Source: Sediminibacterium roseum
Lineage (GTDB): Bacteria > Bacteroidota > Bacteroidia > Chitinophagales > Chitinophagaceae
Reading direction: 5' to 3'
DNA: 64,000 bases
NCBI RefSeq assembly: GCF_009939005.1
Contig: NZ_JAACJS010000012.1
Location: forward strand, 602,113 to 666,112
The translations under genes and the position numbers were made by a program. The notes under the pieces are model-generated. The model was given only the letters and a program-made list of their open reading frames with translations, had not been told where the DNA came from and made no database searches. Below, piece by piece: positions 62,882 through 64,000 of this stretch. The stretch's first letter is position 1. Every line of letters starts with the position of its first letter.

Positions 62882-63246
62882 CGGACTTGAAAGACATATT
62901 GAACCACGACGATGAACTCGATCTCAGCAGCGAGGAAATGATCCGTTACCTCCAGGGCGAGGCATCGGAAGAGGAAAGGTTTGCCGTTGAAAAGCAGATG
63001 GCCGATTCATCTTTTGTAAACGAAGCGATCGAAGGATTGCAGGATTTCAAAGACCCCGCACAGGTGCAGGAATATGTTGCCCAACTCAACCGCCAGCTGC
63101 AGAAACACACCGCGCGCAAGATCGCACGCAAGAAGAAACGCCGCCTCAGGAAAGATGAAACCTGGCTGATCGTGGCGATACTTGGAATTTTGTTGCTTTG
63201 CGCGTTTGGTTACCTGGTGATCCACCACTTCTACACCGTTAAATAA
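62878..63246 (+). CDS. Anti-sigma factor candidate with C-terminal membrane helix
   Basis: A 122-residue protein. The cytoplasmic part (about 1-92) begins with an acidic MTDLKDILNHDDELDLSSEEMIRYLQGEASEEERFAVEKQM, in parts, the pattern of anti-sigma zinc-free domains of Bacteroidota. A very basic stretch (ARKIARKKKRRLRKD) precedes the single helix (about 95-116). Only about six residues lie outside, so the protein cannot sense the periplasm by itself. It overlaps the sigma gene by four bases. The role is inferred from position. Confidence 0.78.
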   Translation: MTDLKDILNHDDELDLSSEEMIRYLQGEASEEERFAVEKQMADSSFVNEAIEGLQDFKDPAQVQEYVAQLNRQLQKHTARKIARKKKRRLRKDETWLIVAILGILLLCAFGYLVIHHFYTVK

Positions 63247-63250
63247 TAAA

Positions 63251-63294
63251 CGGATAGAAACGTTTACCAAACACTTGCCAAACGTTTCTATCCG
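63251..63294. repeat. 15-bp perfect inverted repeat after the ECF operon
   Basis: CGGATAGAAACGTTT (63251-63265) and AAACGTTTCTATCCG (63280-63294) are exact reverse complements around a 14-base loop. It starts four bases past the anti-sigma stop codon. T-rich sequence follows on the minus strand only, so it could be a terminator of limited strength or an operator. Confidence 0.7.
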
Positions 63295-63367
63295 TAAAAA
63301 CACTTAAGCCCACCTGCTTGCTTTGCCATTACAGGCTTTCCCGCATTTCTCTCGTGCACACATGATC

Positions 63368-63400
63368 ACAAAAAAGATCCCGCTCTTTCGAGCGGGATCA
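63368..63400 (-). terminator. Terminator of the type IX secreted protein gene
   Basis: A perfect 10-bp stem GATCCCGCTC / GAGCGGGATC with a 4-base loop; on the minus strand it is followed by a T-run. Confidence 0.9.
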
Positions 63401-63443
63401 TGAAAATGATACAGTGACGGGTAATCGATAATATCCCCAAACA

Positions 63444-64000
63444 TTATCCCTTGCCTTTGATCATCTGTACCACTTTACGTTTGGTTCCTTGTATCAGTTC
63501 TGCGTAATACGTTCCGCTGCTGTAATTGTGCCCGATCTGCAGGGTGCTGTTGGCGCCGATCTTCGATTTGGCATCGATCACCCTGCCCCTTGCATCCATC
63601 ACGCGCATGTTCACCGGCTGGTCGTACCTGCTCTCCAGTTTCAGCGTGAAGTAGGTGGTGGATGGGTTTGGCATTACCGTTACTTTCAGGTCCTCATCGC
63701 TGGTAACAACCGCTTCCCCTTCCTCCTTCGTGGTCTTTGATGTGTTGCCGCCAAAGACGATCGTGTTCACAACAGGCGTGTTGCATGGCGACAGGTCGCA
63801 GCTTCCCAGCCTGTCGTTGTTATCGCTTCCGCATGAGCCGGAGCCTATGTGCGAGGACACCTGGTTCAAGGCTACCTGCAGTGTCTGCGGTGTTTTGTTC
63901 TTGCCCGATGGGGTGTGGCACACATATACTTTGGCGCCGTTGGTGCCAGGCACCCTTACATCCGTTACACAGATGCTGATCACCGCCGTTGAGCTGCAGC
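63444..64000 (-). CDS. Type IX secreted protein with Cys/His motif, C-terminal part (cut by window edge)
   Basis: The frame is open to base 64000, so the N-terminus is outside the window; about 185 residues are visible. The last about 80 residues form a type IX secretion sorting domain: VTVMPNPSTTYFTLKLES, MRVMDARGRVID, and the end SSGTYYAELIQGTKRKVVQMIKGKG (in parts). Before it lies a conserved-looking Cys/His segment, KVYVCHTPSGKN, SSHIGSG and GSCD, a pattern found in secreted proteins of many bacteria and suggestive of metal binding. The protein should be exported across the outer membrane and anchored to the surface. Its main domain is not seen. Confidence 0.88.
   Translation of the reverse strand, partial: CSSTAVISICVTDVRVPGTNGAKVYVCHTPSGKNKTPQTLQVALNQVSSHIGSGSCGSDNNDRLGSCDLSPCNTPVVNTIVFGGNTSKTTKEEGEAVVTSDEDLKVTVMPNPSTTYFTLKLESRYDQPVNMRVMDARGRVIDAKSKIGANSTLQIGHNYSSGTYYAELIQGTKRKVVQMIKGKG

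Noticed and set aside
1..64000. tRNA, rRNA, CRISPR, insertion sequences, attachment sites
   Set aside because: No T-loop/anticodon arrangement, spaced direct repeats, transposase frames or terminal repeats were seen on reading both strands.

Overview
The window reads as a chromosomal segment of a member of the Bacteroidota, most likely the order Chitinophagales. The direct evidence is three SusC/SusD-type outer-membrane pairs (one cut by the left edge), a type IX secretion C-terminal sorting domain at the right edge, lipoproteins with short lipobox signals, few Shine-Dalgarno motifs, and several promoters of the Bacteroidota TTG-N19/20-TAnnTTTG form. The genus is an inference. I see no rRNA, tRNA, CRISPR array, insertion sequence, prophage or replication origin.

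Layout. 1-1840: end of a SusC gene and its SusD partner. 1983-5905: isocitrate dehydrogenase, then an mntR-mntH operon whose Nramp transporter carries a fused universal-stress domain, with a perfect 18-bp palindrome just before mntR. 6057-9563: a lipoprotein, a short glycogen-phosphorylase-family protein that lacks the PLP lysine, and ubiX. 9721-13517: clpC and a translationally coupled STAS/J-domain pair. 13667-25907: a glycan-uptake block of two SusC/SusD pairs, a DUF4397 lipoprotein and a DeoR-type regulator, where the two SusC leaders share sequence elements. 26032-43118: mostly housekeeping genes (dnaG, plsY, prmA, pnp, rpsO, rnz, lolA, ftsK, aroK, a glutaryl-CoA dehydrogenase) with several small accessory genes.

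43280-46520 holds an envelope-signalling locus: an ECF sigma factor, a membrane anti-sigma candidate, and two paralogous secreted beta-repeat proteins flanking them. 46598-54331 holds a DPP-IV-like peptidase, kynureninase, an SGNH hydrolase, a metallophosphoesterase, pyrF and tryptophan 2,3-dioxygenase. 54396-61394 is a co-directional run: M16 peptidase, Pr6Pr and VanZ membrane proteins, a flavin reductase, a guanidinium-type SMR exporter, a lipoprotein, a FluC fluoride channel, pyrophosphatase, a TauE-type permease and a 49-residue membrane protein. 61474-64000 holds an NlpC/P60 hydrolase, a second ECF sigma/anti-sigma pair and the tail of a type IX secreted protein.

How it fits together. 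The Sus genes import glycans. Tryptophan dioxygenase, kynureninase and glutaryl-CoA dehydrogenase lie within 13 kb and fit aromatic amino-acid breakdown or NAD precursor supply, but they are not one operon. FluC next to pyrophosphatase makes sense because fluoride inhibits pyrophosphatase. The strongest candidates for undescribed biology are the ECF locus with its paired Tyr-type and Phe-type repeat proteins, the STAS/J-domain couple, the Lys-to-Thr phosphorylase-like protein, and the shared inverted repeat before the two SusC genes.
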